Shown here: positions 23,692-29,696 of the stretch, piece by piece
How the letters are laid out: every line of letters starts with the position of its first letter
Numbering within the stretch: position 1 is the first letter of the stretch
Source of the DNA: an uncultured Dermabacteraceae bacterium
GTDB taxonomy: Bacteria; Actinomycetota; Actinomycetes; Actinomycetales; Dermabacteraceae
DNA length: 29,696 bases
Assembly (NCBI GenBank): GCA_943913905.1
Contig: CALTZZ010000011.1
Span: 1-29,696 of the forward strand
Direction: 5' to 3'
Program-made: the position numbers and the translations under genes
The notes under the pieces: generated by a model
What the model was told of the DNA's origin: nothing
What the model saw: the letters and a program-made list of their open reading frames with translations, nothing else
The model's database searches: none

Positions 23692-24858
23692 TTAGGCCTG
23701 AGGTCCTGGGGTCAGGGCTGCGGGTGGTTGCAAGGTCCAGCTGGCGAGGGTTGCCGTCCGCGGGTCCGCGAAGGCGGTGTAGAGGGCGCCGATGGCGGCT
23801 GCATAGCGCCCGTGCTGCGATGCTTTGATTGTGGGTACGAACGGTACGGTGAGGCGTTTGCGCAGGTGGCGGGCAAGATAGTCGGATAGTGGGGCGGTGG
23901 TTTCACTGATGGCCCCGGCGAGGACCACGAGCTTGGGGTCAAGAATCGCGACCAGCCGGGCCAGTGGCTCGGAGAGACCATCGAGGTAGTGGTCGAGGCT
24001 TTCGCGGGCGGTGCTGTCGCCTCGGGCTGCCGCTTCGGCGTTCTCGAGGGGACTCACGCCGCCGGGCCACGTCCATTCGCCGTATACGGACCCGGGGGTC
24101 CAGTTCGTTCCCGCCGCTGCGGTGATTTCTCCGGCGAGGCCGTTGGCTCCTTCGAACAGTTCGCCGTTGAACGTGACGGACGTTGATACGCGGCGGCCCA
24201 GCCATACCGTGACTTGCGATGCTTCGGTGCTTCCCGCGCCCAGGTGGGCTTCGCCCAGGCCGGCTGCTTTCACATCGTTCGAGACGGTCACAGGGGCATT
24301 GGTGAGGGATTCTACTTCGTTTTTAAAATCCCATGTGTTGAGGTATGAAAGAACGCGCGATAGCTGCACTTTCTGGTTTTTCACGATGCCGGGGACGGTG
24401 ACCCCGAGTCCGGCCAGCGGTGCGCCACCGGTGACCGCGGCCACGGCGTCGTCAACGTCGTGCAGGAATGTGTCGCGTGAGGGTTCGCGAGTGCGGTCGC
24501 GTTCGAACCGTTCGAGTATGCGACCAGCGCGGTCGGTTGCGATTGCTCGAGTGGTGTGGTGGCCGACGTCGATCCCCACCACGGCATCCCGGGGGATGAA
24601 GCCGTATGTTTTTGCTGGTCGGCCTGCTTTTCCTGTGGGTGTGAGGACGGAGTTGACCAAGTTTTCTGATTCCAGGTAGCGGAGCGCGGAATCAACGGTG
24701 GGGCGTGATAACCGGGTGTGCCGGACCAGCTCGTTCGCGGTGAGTGAGGTGTTGTCGCGTAGCAGTGTAAGGCATTGCTGTTCGGGTGCGGCGGGGACTG
24801 CGCACGCGTGAGTGGTGCACGTGGGCTCGCGTCCAGCGGTGCGTGGCGTACTCCGCAT
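23692..24858 (-). CDS. ROK-family transcriptional regulator lacking zinc motif
   Basis: A 388-residue NagC/XylR-type repressor. The ATG at 24858 has GAGGAG seven bases upstream. A winged HTH occupies about residues 28-72 (LTANELVRHTRLSRPTVDSALRYLESENLV). The ROK domain begins near residue 90 (VVGIDVGHHTTRAIATDRAG), with GLGVTVPGIV, VTVSNDVKAAGLGE and the late ILDPKLVVLAGAIS. The region that normally holds CxCGxxGC instead reads TNWTPGSVYGEWTWPGG with no cysteine, so the structural zinc site is missing. It is probably the local regulator of the sugar operon just downstream, with a sugar or sugar phosphate as effector. Confidence 0.9.
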   Translation of the reverse strand: MRSTPRTAGREPTCTTHACAVPAAPEQQCLTLLRDNTSLTANELVRHTRLSRPTVDSALRYLESENLVNSVLTPTGKAGRPAKTYGFIPRDAVVGIDVGHHTTRAIATDRAGRILERFERDRTREPSRDTFLHDVDDAVAAVTGGAPLAGLGVTVPGIVKNQKVQLSRVLSYLNTWDFKNEVESLTNAPVTVSNDVKAAGLGEAHLGAGSTEASQVTVWLGRRVSTSVTFNGELFEGANGLAGEITAAAGTNWTPGSVYGEWTWPGGVSPLENAEAAARGDSTARESLDHYLDGLSEPLARLVAILDPKLVVLAGAISETTAPLSDYLARHLRKRLTVPFVPTIKASQHGRYAAAIGALYTAFADPRTATLASWTLQPPAALTPGPQA

Positions 24859-24890
24859 CTCTCATCTCCTCGCGTGCGTCAGGATTTAGA

Positions 24891-24918
24891 CGACTATTTT
24901 TAAAGTCGATTTAAATAA
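24891..24918. promoter_or_regulatory. AT-rich operator/promoter upstream of ROK gene
   Basis: An island of A/T in GC-rich DNA contains the dyad CGACT-N8-AGTCG (24891-24908) and the outer arms TATTT (24895-24899) and AAATA (24913-24917). This layout recalls NagC/Mlc-type boxes (TATTT...AAATA). It lies about 35 bp upstream of the ROK start and is the best candidate for autoregulation. A promoter could not be placed exactly. Confidence 0.45.
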
Positions 24919-25072
24919 AGCACCGCCCGCAGTTCTGATCAAGCTAGAGAGCGAAATGTTCCAAGGAGTTCACCAGTAATTCAAGTTCGGAGGCGTGACG
25001 ACGAGCGTCGTTGTGCGCGGGCGCCGCCACAAGCGCTCGCACACCATCCGTCCGGGCCGGGCGAGGGATGCG

Positions 25073-26067
25073 TCAGTGCGTCAGGACGATCTTTCCCACC
25101 GTGTGCCCGGATTCGATCTGGGCGTGAGCGTCGCGGAGGTTTCGGGCGTTGACGCCGTCGACCGTGTGGGTTCGTGTGCTGCGGATACGGCCCGAGTCTG
25201 CGAGTTCCGCGACTCGTTGCAGGATGTGGCCCTGGTCTTCCATGTTCCAGCCGTGCACGGCCTTGGCGAACGTGAATTCCCAATGCCAGGTGAGCGACTT
25301 TCGTTTGAGGGGGAGGAGGTCCAGGTCAACGGGGTTATCGATGGCGACTATCTGGCCGAACGGGCACATGACGTGGACGAAGAATTCCACGAGCCCAGCG
25401 GAGTTCGTGCTGAACGCGTAGTCCACCCCTGCGGCGCGAGTGCGGTGACCTGGTCGGCGAAGTCGTCGGCGGAGTGGTCCACCACGTGGTCTGCGCCCAT
25501 GGTTGTGGCCCAGTCGCGCGATTCTTCCCGGGACGTCGTCGCGATCACGGTGAGCTCGGTGAGCTGTTTCGCGAGCTGAATGAGGACCGACCCCACGCCA
25601 CCGGCGCCTCCCAGGACCAGGAGCGTTCCTGTGGATTGCTCGGTGAGCTGGAGCTTGTCGAACAGTGACTCCCACGCGGTGATGGCGGTGAGGGGGAGTG
25701 CGGCGGCGTCGGCATCGTCCAGTGTTGCGGGGGCGTGGGCTGCGATGCGTTCTTCCACGAGCCCGAATTCGGCGTATGTCCCGGGGCGGGCAACGCTGCC
25801 CGAGTACCAGACCCGGTCGCCTGGGGTGAATAGCTTGGCGGTGGGGCCGACGGCGTCGACCACGCCCACGGCGTCCCACCCGAGGACGCGCCCGTCCGGG
25901 AGGTCGGTGCCGAGTGCGCGCTGTTTCGTGTCGATCGGGTTGACGGAGATTGCCTGGATGCGGACGCGGAGATCGCGGTCGCTGGGGGCGGGGACGGGGA
26001 GCGTGGAGTCGATGAGGGCGCCGGGGTTGGTGAGGTTGCCGCCTTCGGCGGAGACGACTGCCTTCAT
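25073..26067 (-). pseudogene. Zinc-type alcohol dehydrogenase (adh_fam_1), one-base frameshift
   Basis: Read across a single missing base, this encodes about 331 residues, the normal length for this medium-chain dehydrogenase/reductase family. The ATG at 26067 starts MKAVVSAEGG. Landmarks before the break are SVNPIDTKQRAL, LGWDAVGVVDAVG, LPLTAITAWESLFD and VLGGAGGVGSVLIQLAKQL. After the break in a second frame come VDYAFSTN, LDLLPLKRKSLTWHWEFTFAKA and AHAQIESGHTVGKIVL. The break is at four G on the coding strand (plus-strand C at 25426-25429); a fifth G restores LAPQGVDY. Either the gene is recently broken or the base was missed in sequencing. Family members reduce quinones or aldehydes with NAD(P)H. 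Confidence 0.8.
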
Positions 26068-26162
26068 GGTGCCTCTGGTGCCTCTGGTGCCTCTGGTGTG
26101 GCGGGTGTATCGGGTGCGTCGGCTGGTGCGGGTGATGCGGCGTGGCGGTTGCGGTTGTCCAT
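26064..26162 (-). CDS. 32-residue Pro/Ala-rich leader ORF coupled to adh
   Basis: An ATG at 26162 is preceded by AAGGAG at 6-base spacing. The frame encodes 32 residues starting MDNRNRHAA and ending in three Pro-Glu-Ala repeats and a Pro, with its stop overlapping the adh start (ATGA at 26067-26064). The 9-bp tandem repeat AGAGGCACC (three copies) encodes the end and also places an AGAGG before the adh start. This looks like a translated leader coupling initiation to adh. It resembles no known protein, and the peptide itself may be dispensable. Confidence 0.5.
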   Translation of the reverse strand: MDNRNRHAASPAPADAPDTPATPEAPEAPEAP

Positions 26163-26485
26163 CGGTGCTCCTTGGAGAGGGAGTGTGCTTGTTTCCGACC
26201 GTAACGCTGCTCGGATGGGCGGGCGCTGTTAGCGTGGGCGGCCGCTTCTCACGTTCTTTGCTCGCGATCTGTGCCGACGGATGCGGGAAGCGTGGTGGCG
26301 CGGCAGCACACTCCTGTTCCACCCGAGCTGGCCCTCCGTTGAAAAATTCGGGACCAAAATCCCGGAATGTGCTTCGCGACACGGGGATTTATGGTTCGAT
26401 GGCCACCAGCGAGTTTTTCAATGGGGTTGGATCTCGCCACGGCACACCGCCTTCCCCCAACCAAACCCCGGATGGGTGAACGTAC
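26163..26485. other. Divergent intergenic region, adh leader / symporter
   Basis: These 323 bp separate the minus-strand adh leader ORF from the plus-strand symporter gene and must hold promoters for both. Apart from the structured candidate at 26334-26426 I see no clear -10/-35 pair and no gene with family resemblance. Confidence 0.5.
26334..26426 (+). ncRNA. Candidate structured leader RNA of the alanine/glycine symporter gene
   Basis: Bases 26334-26350 can pair with 26410-26426 to form a 17-bp stem including three G-U wobbles. The wobbles pair only in plus-strand RNA, the direction of the symporter mRNA, because the complement would have C-A mismatches. Inside are a hairpin at 26361-26386 (CCC...GGG, then UGUG/CACG) and one at 26392-26408 (UGGU/ACCA), giving a three-way junction. 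An alternative GGGA/UCCC hairpin (26350-26363) and a GGUUGG/CCAACC pairing (26425-26430 with 26457-26462) would compete with it. It does not match the glycine riboswitch consensus as I know it. Folding was done by eye. Confidence 0.4.
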
Positions 26486-27988
26486 GTGAATTCGTTGATT
26501 AGCGAACTCCTCGGGCAGATGAGCGACACGGGGAAATATTGTTCATCGCTCGATATGGAGAACTGCTTCGGTGCCATCGGCGGCATCGTTTGGGGACCAT
26601 TCGTTCTTATCCCCCTCTTGCTCTTGACCGGCTTCATCCTCAGCATGCGGCTCGGCTTCCTGCAGATCTTTAAGATTGGCCCATCCCTGCGCCTCGCGCT
26701 GTGGGACCGGTCTGATGCAGACGCTGATGGCGGCGACCTCTCACAGTTCCAGGCTCTCACCACGGCCCTGGCTGCCACGGTGGGCACCGGCAACATCGTG
26801 GGTGTGGCGACCGCGATCGGCATCGGTGGCCCCGGTTCACTGTTTTGGATGTGGATCACCGGCATCGTCGGTATGGCGTCGAAGTATTCGGAGGCGTTCC
26901 TCGGTGTTCGCTTCCGCACCACCGATGCGAAGGGTGAAGTGTCGGGCGGCCCGCAGTATTACCTTGAACGCGGCATTAAAGGTGGCTTCGGCAAGTTCCT
27001 GGCGCTGTTCTTTGCGATCGCCGCGGTGCTCGCCAGCTTCGGCATCGGCAACATGACGCAAGGTAACTCGATTTCCGGCAACGTTGTTGAATCGTTCGGC
27101 ATCCCCACGTGGATCACCGGCGCCGTTCTCGCCGTCATGACGCTCGTAGTACTCGTGGGCGGCATCAAGTCAATCGGCAAGGTGACGTCGGCCCTCGTTC
27201 CCGTCATGATCGCCGCGTACGTGCTTGGCGCCATCTGGATCCTGATCGCGAACGTGAAGGGTATTCCGGAAGCCGTCACCATGATCTTCACCGACGCCTT
27301 CTCCGGTACCGCCGCCGCTGGTGGTTTCGCTGGTTCCGCGATCATCCTCGTGATTCAGATGGGTGTGGCTCGCGGTATCTTCTCGAACGAGTCGGGCATG
27401 GGTTCGGCCGCGATTGCAGCATCCGCTGCGCAGACCACCCACCCGGTGCGTCAGGGCCTCGTGTCCATGACTCAGACATTCATCGACACGATCATCGTGG
27501 TCACCTGCACCGGCCTGGTGCTCATCACCACGGGTGTGTGGCAAAAGGGCGAAGAGTTCGCCGCAACCATGACCGGTGAAGCGTTCAGCACGGGCCTTCC
27601 CGGCAACTGGGGCCACATCATCGTGACCGTTGGCCTGGTTCTGTTCGCATACTCCACGATCCTCGGCTGGGCGTACTACGGCGAACGCTGCATTGAGCGC
27701 CTCGTGGGGCGTGGCGGCGTGATGCCGTACCGCATCTTCTTCTCGGCAATCGTGTTCGTGGGCGCCACGATCCCGCTGGCCGCGGTGTGGAACTTTGCCG
27801 ACGTCATGAACGGCCTCATGGCGATCCCGAACCTCGTGGGCCTGCTGATCCTTTCTGGTCAGGTGGCACGCGAAACGAAGCATTACCTCAAGAACGACCC
27901 GAAGCTCAAGGCATCACGCGAAGAGATCGAGTCGTTCATGGAGGGCCGTGCCGGTGCGATCGATTCGTACGAGAAGCACGGTCACTAA
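26486..27988 (+). CDS. Alanine/glycine:cation symporter (AGCS family)
   Basis: A 500-residue membrane transporter. The GTG at 26486 is the likely start, with a weak GGGTG upstream. Family landmarks are FQALTTALAATVGTGNIVGVATAI, the signature IGGPGSLFWMWITGIVGMASKY, GGPQYYLERG, ARGIFSNESGMGSAAIAASAA and YSTILGWAYYGERC, with about ten or eleven hydrophobic helices. It imports alanine and/or glycine driven by sodium or protons. The N-terminus has an extra-cytoplasmic-type segment with two Cys (C19, C27). The hydrophilic C-terminal tail is about 40 residues. The gene stands alone, preceded by a potentially structured leader and followed by hairpins including a T-tailed terminator. Confidence 0.93.
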   Translation: MNSLISELLGQMSDTGKYCSSLDMENCFGAIGGIVWGPFVLIPLLLLTGFILSMRLGFLQIFKIGPSLRLALWDRSDADADGGDLSQFQALTTALAATVGTGNIVGVATAIGIGGPGSLFWMWITGIVGMASKYSEAFLGVRFRTTDAKGEVSGGPQYYLERGIKGGFGKFLALFFAIAAVLASFGIGNMTQGNSISGNVVESFGIPTWITGAVLAVMTLVVLVGGIKSIGKVTSALVPVMIAAYVLGAIWILIANVKGIPEAVTMIFTDAFSGTAAAGGFAGSAIILVIQMGVARGIFSNESGMGSAAIAASAAQTTHPVRQGLVSMTQTFIDTIIVVTCTGLVLITTGVWQKGEEFAATMTGEAFSTGLPGNWGHIIVTVGLVLFAYSTILGWAYYGERCIERLVGRGGVMPYRIFFSAIVFVGATIPLAAVWNFADVMNGLMAIPNLVGLLILSGQVARETKHYLKNDPKLKASREEIESFMEGRAGAIDSYEKHGH

Positions 27989-27992
27989 GAGC

Positions 27993-28007
27993 GAGCATCG
28001 AATGCTC
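27993..28007 (+). other. Small perfect hairpin after symporter gene
   Basis: GAGCAT, loop CGA, ATGCTC, starting four bases after the stop codon. No T run follows. It may stabilise the mRNA end ahead of the true terminator. Confidence 0.4.
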
Positions 28008-28035
28008 ACGGGTCAGGTTCTCACTGCCTGATCGA

Positions 28036-28074
28036 GCCGCCGGTCCAGGATCCGTCCCGGGCCGGCGGTTTTTT
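28036..28074 (+). terminator. Intrinsic terminator of symporter gene
   Basis: CCGCCGG (28037-28043) pairs with CCGGCGG (28062-28068) and is followed immediately by six T (28069-28074), a classical Rho-independent terminator. Confidence 0.8.
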
Positions 28075-28146
28075 GAAACCCTGGTCATTGGGGCACTATC
28101 TGAAAGCTTTTGATTCGTGGGGGCAGGGGAGTAGTGACACCGTCGT

Positions 28147-28728
28147 TCAGCCCTCGTAAGGGAACACCGGCATCCGTGTGGCGTAGCGGCGCCAGGTGAT
28201 GTGCGGGCCGCGCTCGTCGTGAAGGTGGTCGGGTGAGTAGAGGCCGGCGAAATAGTAGGCGCGGCGCAGTCCCGGTGGCGTGCAGGTGAGGAAGAGTGCC
28301 ACGGGCCGGGTCTCGTAGGTGGGGTCCGTGTGGAACCGTTCCACCATTCCAGCGGTGGTGGCGTCGCGTTCGATGATCCATTCAAGGCCGTCGGCGGAGT
28401 GGGTGGCCCAGTCGTTCTTGCGGGCGGTGTCGCCGAGGTCTTGCGGCGCATACAGCCACAGCGTGCTTTCCGCGTAGCGTGCGTTCATGCGGGCCAGAGG
28501 CGTATACATGAGGCCCTGACCCGCGCGGGGCGAATATCCGCGTTCGAACACGTCGTTGTAGATCTCGCTCAGTTTCGCGAAGCCTCGGCCTTCAGCAAGG
28601 AGCTTCTGAGCGTCGAGGATTCGGTCGGCGTCGGCCCCATCTCCCACCACAGGTTCGCGGGAGACCTGGGGGCTGGAGAGCCCAGCCGCGAGTTTCGCGC
28701 CGAGCGCGACCGCATACGATGCCTTCAC
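28147..28728 (-). CDS. Hypothetical protein, coupled to GNAT gene
   Basis: A 193-residue protein starting with GTG at 28728, which overlaps the GNAT stop (GTGA); GGAG lies 8 bases upstream. No signal peptide or membrane helix is evident; residues 1-25 are Ala/Gly-rich. Distinctive stretches are YNDVFERGYSPRAGQGLMYTPLARMNARYAE near residues 57-87 and LFLTCTPPGLRRAYYFAGLYSPDHLHDERGPHITWRRYATRMP near the C-terminus. I do not recognise the family. The coupling to an acetyltransferase gene suggests a shared process, but the acetyltransferase is broken while this frame is intact. Confidence 0.65.
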   Translation of the reverse strand: MKASYAVALGAKLAAGLSSPQVSREPVVGDGADADRILDAQKLLAEGRGFAKLSEIYNDVFERGYSPRAGQGLMYTPLARMNARYAESTLWLYAPQDLGDTARKNDWATHSADGLEWIIERDATTAGMVERFHTDPTYETRPVALFLTCTPPGLRRAYYFAGLYSPDHLHDERGPHITWRRYATRMPVFPYEG

Positions 28729-29161
28729 AGCCTCATCTCCATTCCCGAGGCGCCGCGATCGCTCACGTGCGTGAACCCGATCGACTCATAGAGGGCGCGC
28801 CCTGGAGCATCAGCGGTGAGGGTAACGTAGGCGCCTTCACTGGCACGGTCGCGAAGTCCTGACACGAGCGCCTCCGTAACAGCGCGGCCAAGCCCTGCCC
28901 GCGATGCTCCGGAAGAACGGCAATGTCTGCAATCAGGAAGTACCAGGCACCGTCAGACAGGACCCGGCCCATACCCACGGCTTCACCGGACTCACTATGG
29001 CGGACCGTCCGAAAAGCCTAGTTGGCGGGGCTCTCCACGGCAGCCTCGCACTGGCGGAGCGTCTTCGGGGTGAGCCCGGTTTCGGAACGCAGACGGAAGT
29101 ACTCGGAGGCCGACGGTGGCCGCGTCTCCATCGAATACGAATCCGGGACGGTGGCGGGCAT
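28725..29161 (-). pseudogene. GNAT acetyltransferase, nonsense plus frameshift
   Basis: The ATG at 29161 follows GGAGG at 6-base spacing. Read through its lesions the product is about 145 residues, normal for a GNAT enzyme. Codon 48 is TAG (29018-29020), just before AFRTVRHSESGEAVGMGRVLSDG. The acetyl-CoA loop then reads DIAVLPEHRGQGL, after which one base is missing (expected GLGRAVTEAL). The other frame continues with ALVSGLRDRASEGAYVTL and ALYESIGFTHVSDRGASGMEMRL to a TGA that overlaps the next gene. Two independent lesions argue for real decay more than for the other broken genes here. The substrate of the ancestral enzyme is unknown. Confidence 0.75.
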
Positions 29162-29404
29162 TGGGGTCCTCCGTGGTGAGCGTGCCGACTGTGCTGGGTG
29201 TGCCGGACGTGCTGGGGGTGCTAGGTGTGATGAGTGTGCTGGACGTGGTGAGCTGCTGAATCATGCGGTTCTTCGCCCATCCACAGTACGTGGCTCAGGG
29301 CTCCTGCTTCACCAGCATCGAACGAAGGTTTTCGCCCGGCAGCTGCGTCGCAGTGCCCTTGGTTCCGCAGCCACCGCTCCGTGACGTGTGTCGGGGAGCA
29401 CTGC
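29162..29404. other. Intergenic region with degenerate GTGCTGG-type repeats
   Basis: Bases about 29175-29255 are a run of loosely repeated GTGCTGGRTGTG-like units. On the minus strand an open frame from an ATG at 29264 reads a Thr/Ser/Pro-rich peptide, out of frame with the acetyltransferase gene and without a clear ribosome site; it is probably not a gene. No terminator with a T run was seen after the ROK gene. Confidence 0.4.
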
Positions 29405-29696
29405 TCAGGAGGTTTCTTCCACGGTGTCGCGCGAACTCAATGGCCCCGCGTGCCCCAGCACCCACTGGATTGCGGCTGTGGCGGCGCCGCGGGCCCAGAA
29501 CGCGAAGTCGTGTTCGCGGAGGTGAATGTCAAGGCCGCTCGCGCTGTGGTGGCGTACTTCGGCAATCCCGGCGTCGAGTTCCTCCTCGTGCCCGGCCAGA
29601 AGGTGTGCGCCTTCGCCTGAAATCACGACTCCTTGCGGCATGGTGAATGCGGCAGCTGTGCCCGCGAAGCGTCCCACGAGGCGCGCGGCCCGGGTG
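29405..29696 (-). CDS. ROK-family protein, C-terminal part (5' end outside window)
   Basis: About 97 residues up to the stop at 29405; the frame is open through the window end, so the gene starts outside. The segment AARLVGRFAGTAAAFTMPQGVVISGEG corresponds to the late strand-turn of ROK proteins (usually NLLDPEVVVLGGE). HDFAFWARGAATAAIQWVL matches the conserved C-terminal WARGAA helix of XylR-type ROK regulators. It could be a transcriptional repressor or a sugar kinase; the WARGAA ending favours the regulator group. The DNA-binding end cannot be seen. Confidence 0.7.
   Translation of the reverse strand, partial: TRAARLVGRFAGTAAAFTMPQGVVISGEGAHLLAGHEEELDAGIAEVRHHSASGLDIHLREHDFAFWARGAATAAIQWVLGHAGPLSSRDTVEETS

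Noticed and set aside
24998..25011. ACGAC-GAGC-GTCGT hairpin as terminator of adh
   Set aside because: The stem is only five base pairs, has no T run on either side, and lies more than 60 bases past the adh stop.
26163..26485. Known glycine riboswitch before the symporter gene
   Set aside because: The conserved core elements I know for that class were not found; only an unclassified stem structure is present.
28995..29264. Thr/Ser/Pro-rich open frame upstream of and overlapping the GNAT gene
   Set aside because: It is out of frame with the acetyltransferase, lacks a good ribosome site and arises from degenerate GTG-rich repeats.

Overview
The window is GC-rich, gene-dense DNA of an actinobacterium (Actinomycetota). 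This is inferred from strong G/C bias at third codon positions, frequent GTG starts, ATGA/GTGA gene overlaps, and gene families typical of that phylum (LutABC with LldR, CUT1 sugar transporters with ROK regulators, adh_fam_1 dehydrogenase). The genus cannot be fixed from the sequence. No tRNA, rRNA, CRISPR array, transposase or integrase gene was seen.

Region 1 (1-10367) is a cluster resembling the Escherichia coli yehI-yehL-yehM-yehP-yehQ neighbourhood: a VWA protein (YehP-like, cut by the window start), a protein with two SWIM zinc fingers (YehQ-like), and two tandem DUF4132 (MolR/YehI-like) paralogues. The MoxR-type AAA ATPase expected with this set would lie upstream of the window. Between the SWIM gene and the DUF4132 pair sits a low-GC DUF3800-like gene. 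It is bracketed by two diverged copies of the last 58 bp of the SWIM gene, which marks an insertion at a gene 3' end. The first DUF4132 gene is interrupted by a -1 frameshift at a run of six A, followed by a hairpin.

Region 2 (10741-11379) is a general-stress-type pyridoxamine-phosphate-oxidase-like protein behind a hairpin-rich leader.

Region 3 (11488-18179) is an L-lactate utilisation module: lutA-lutB-lutC on the minus strand, and a lactate permease plus a GntR/FadR-type regulator on the plus strand. The two arms diverge from an intergenic region that carries overlapping dyads, the likely operator. The module is flanked by two same-orientation copies of a 173-bp element made of two long palindromes. 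Both copies lie between convergent genes.

Region 4 (18264-24918, minus strand) is a sugar or polyol cassette: a ROK-type regulator lacking the usual zinc motif, a Tat/lipoprotein-type binding protein, two permeases and two Gfo/Idh/MocA oxidoreductases, the last five genes nearly all overlapping. No transporter ATPase gene is present, so a shared one is presumably used.

Region 5 (25073-29696) holds an adh_fam_1 alcohol dehydrogenase broken by a one-base frameshift and preceded by a 32-codon coupled leader ORF; an alanine/glycine:cation symporter behind a leader that can fold into a 17-bp stem enclosing two hairpins; an unknown protein coupled to a decayed GNAT acetyltransferase; and the 3' end of a second ROK gene. 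Three genes in the window carry apparent one-base deletions, two of them at homopolymers, so sequencing error must be weighed against real decay or recoding.
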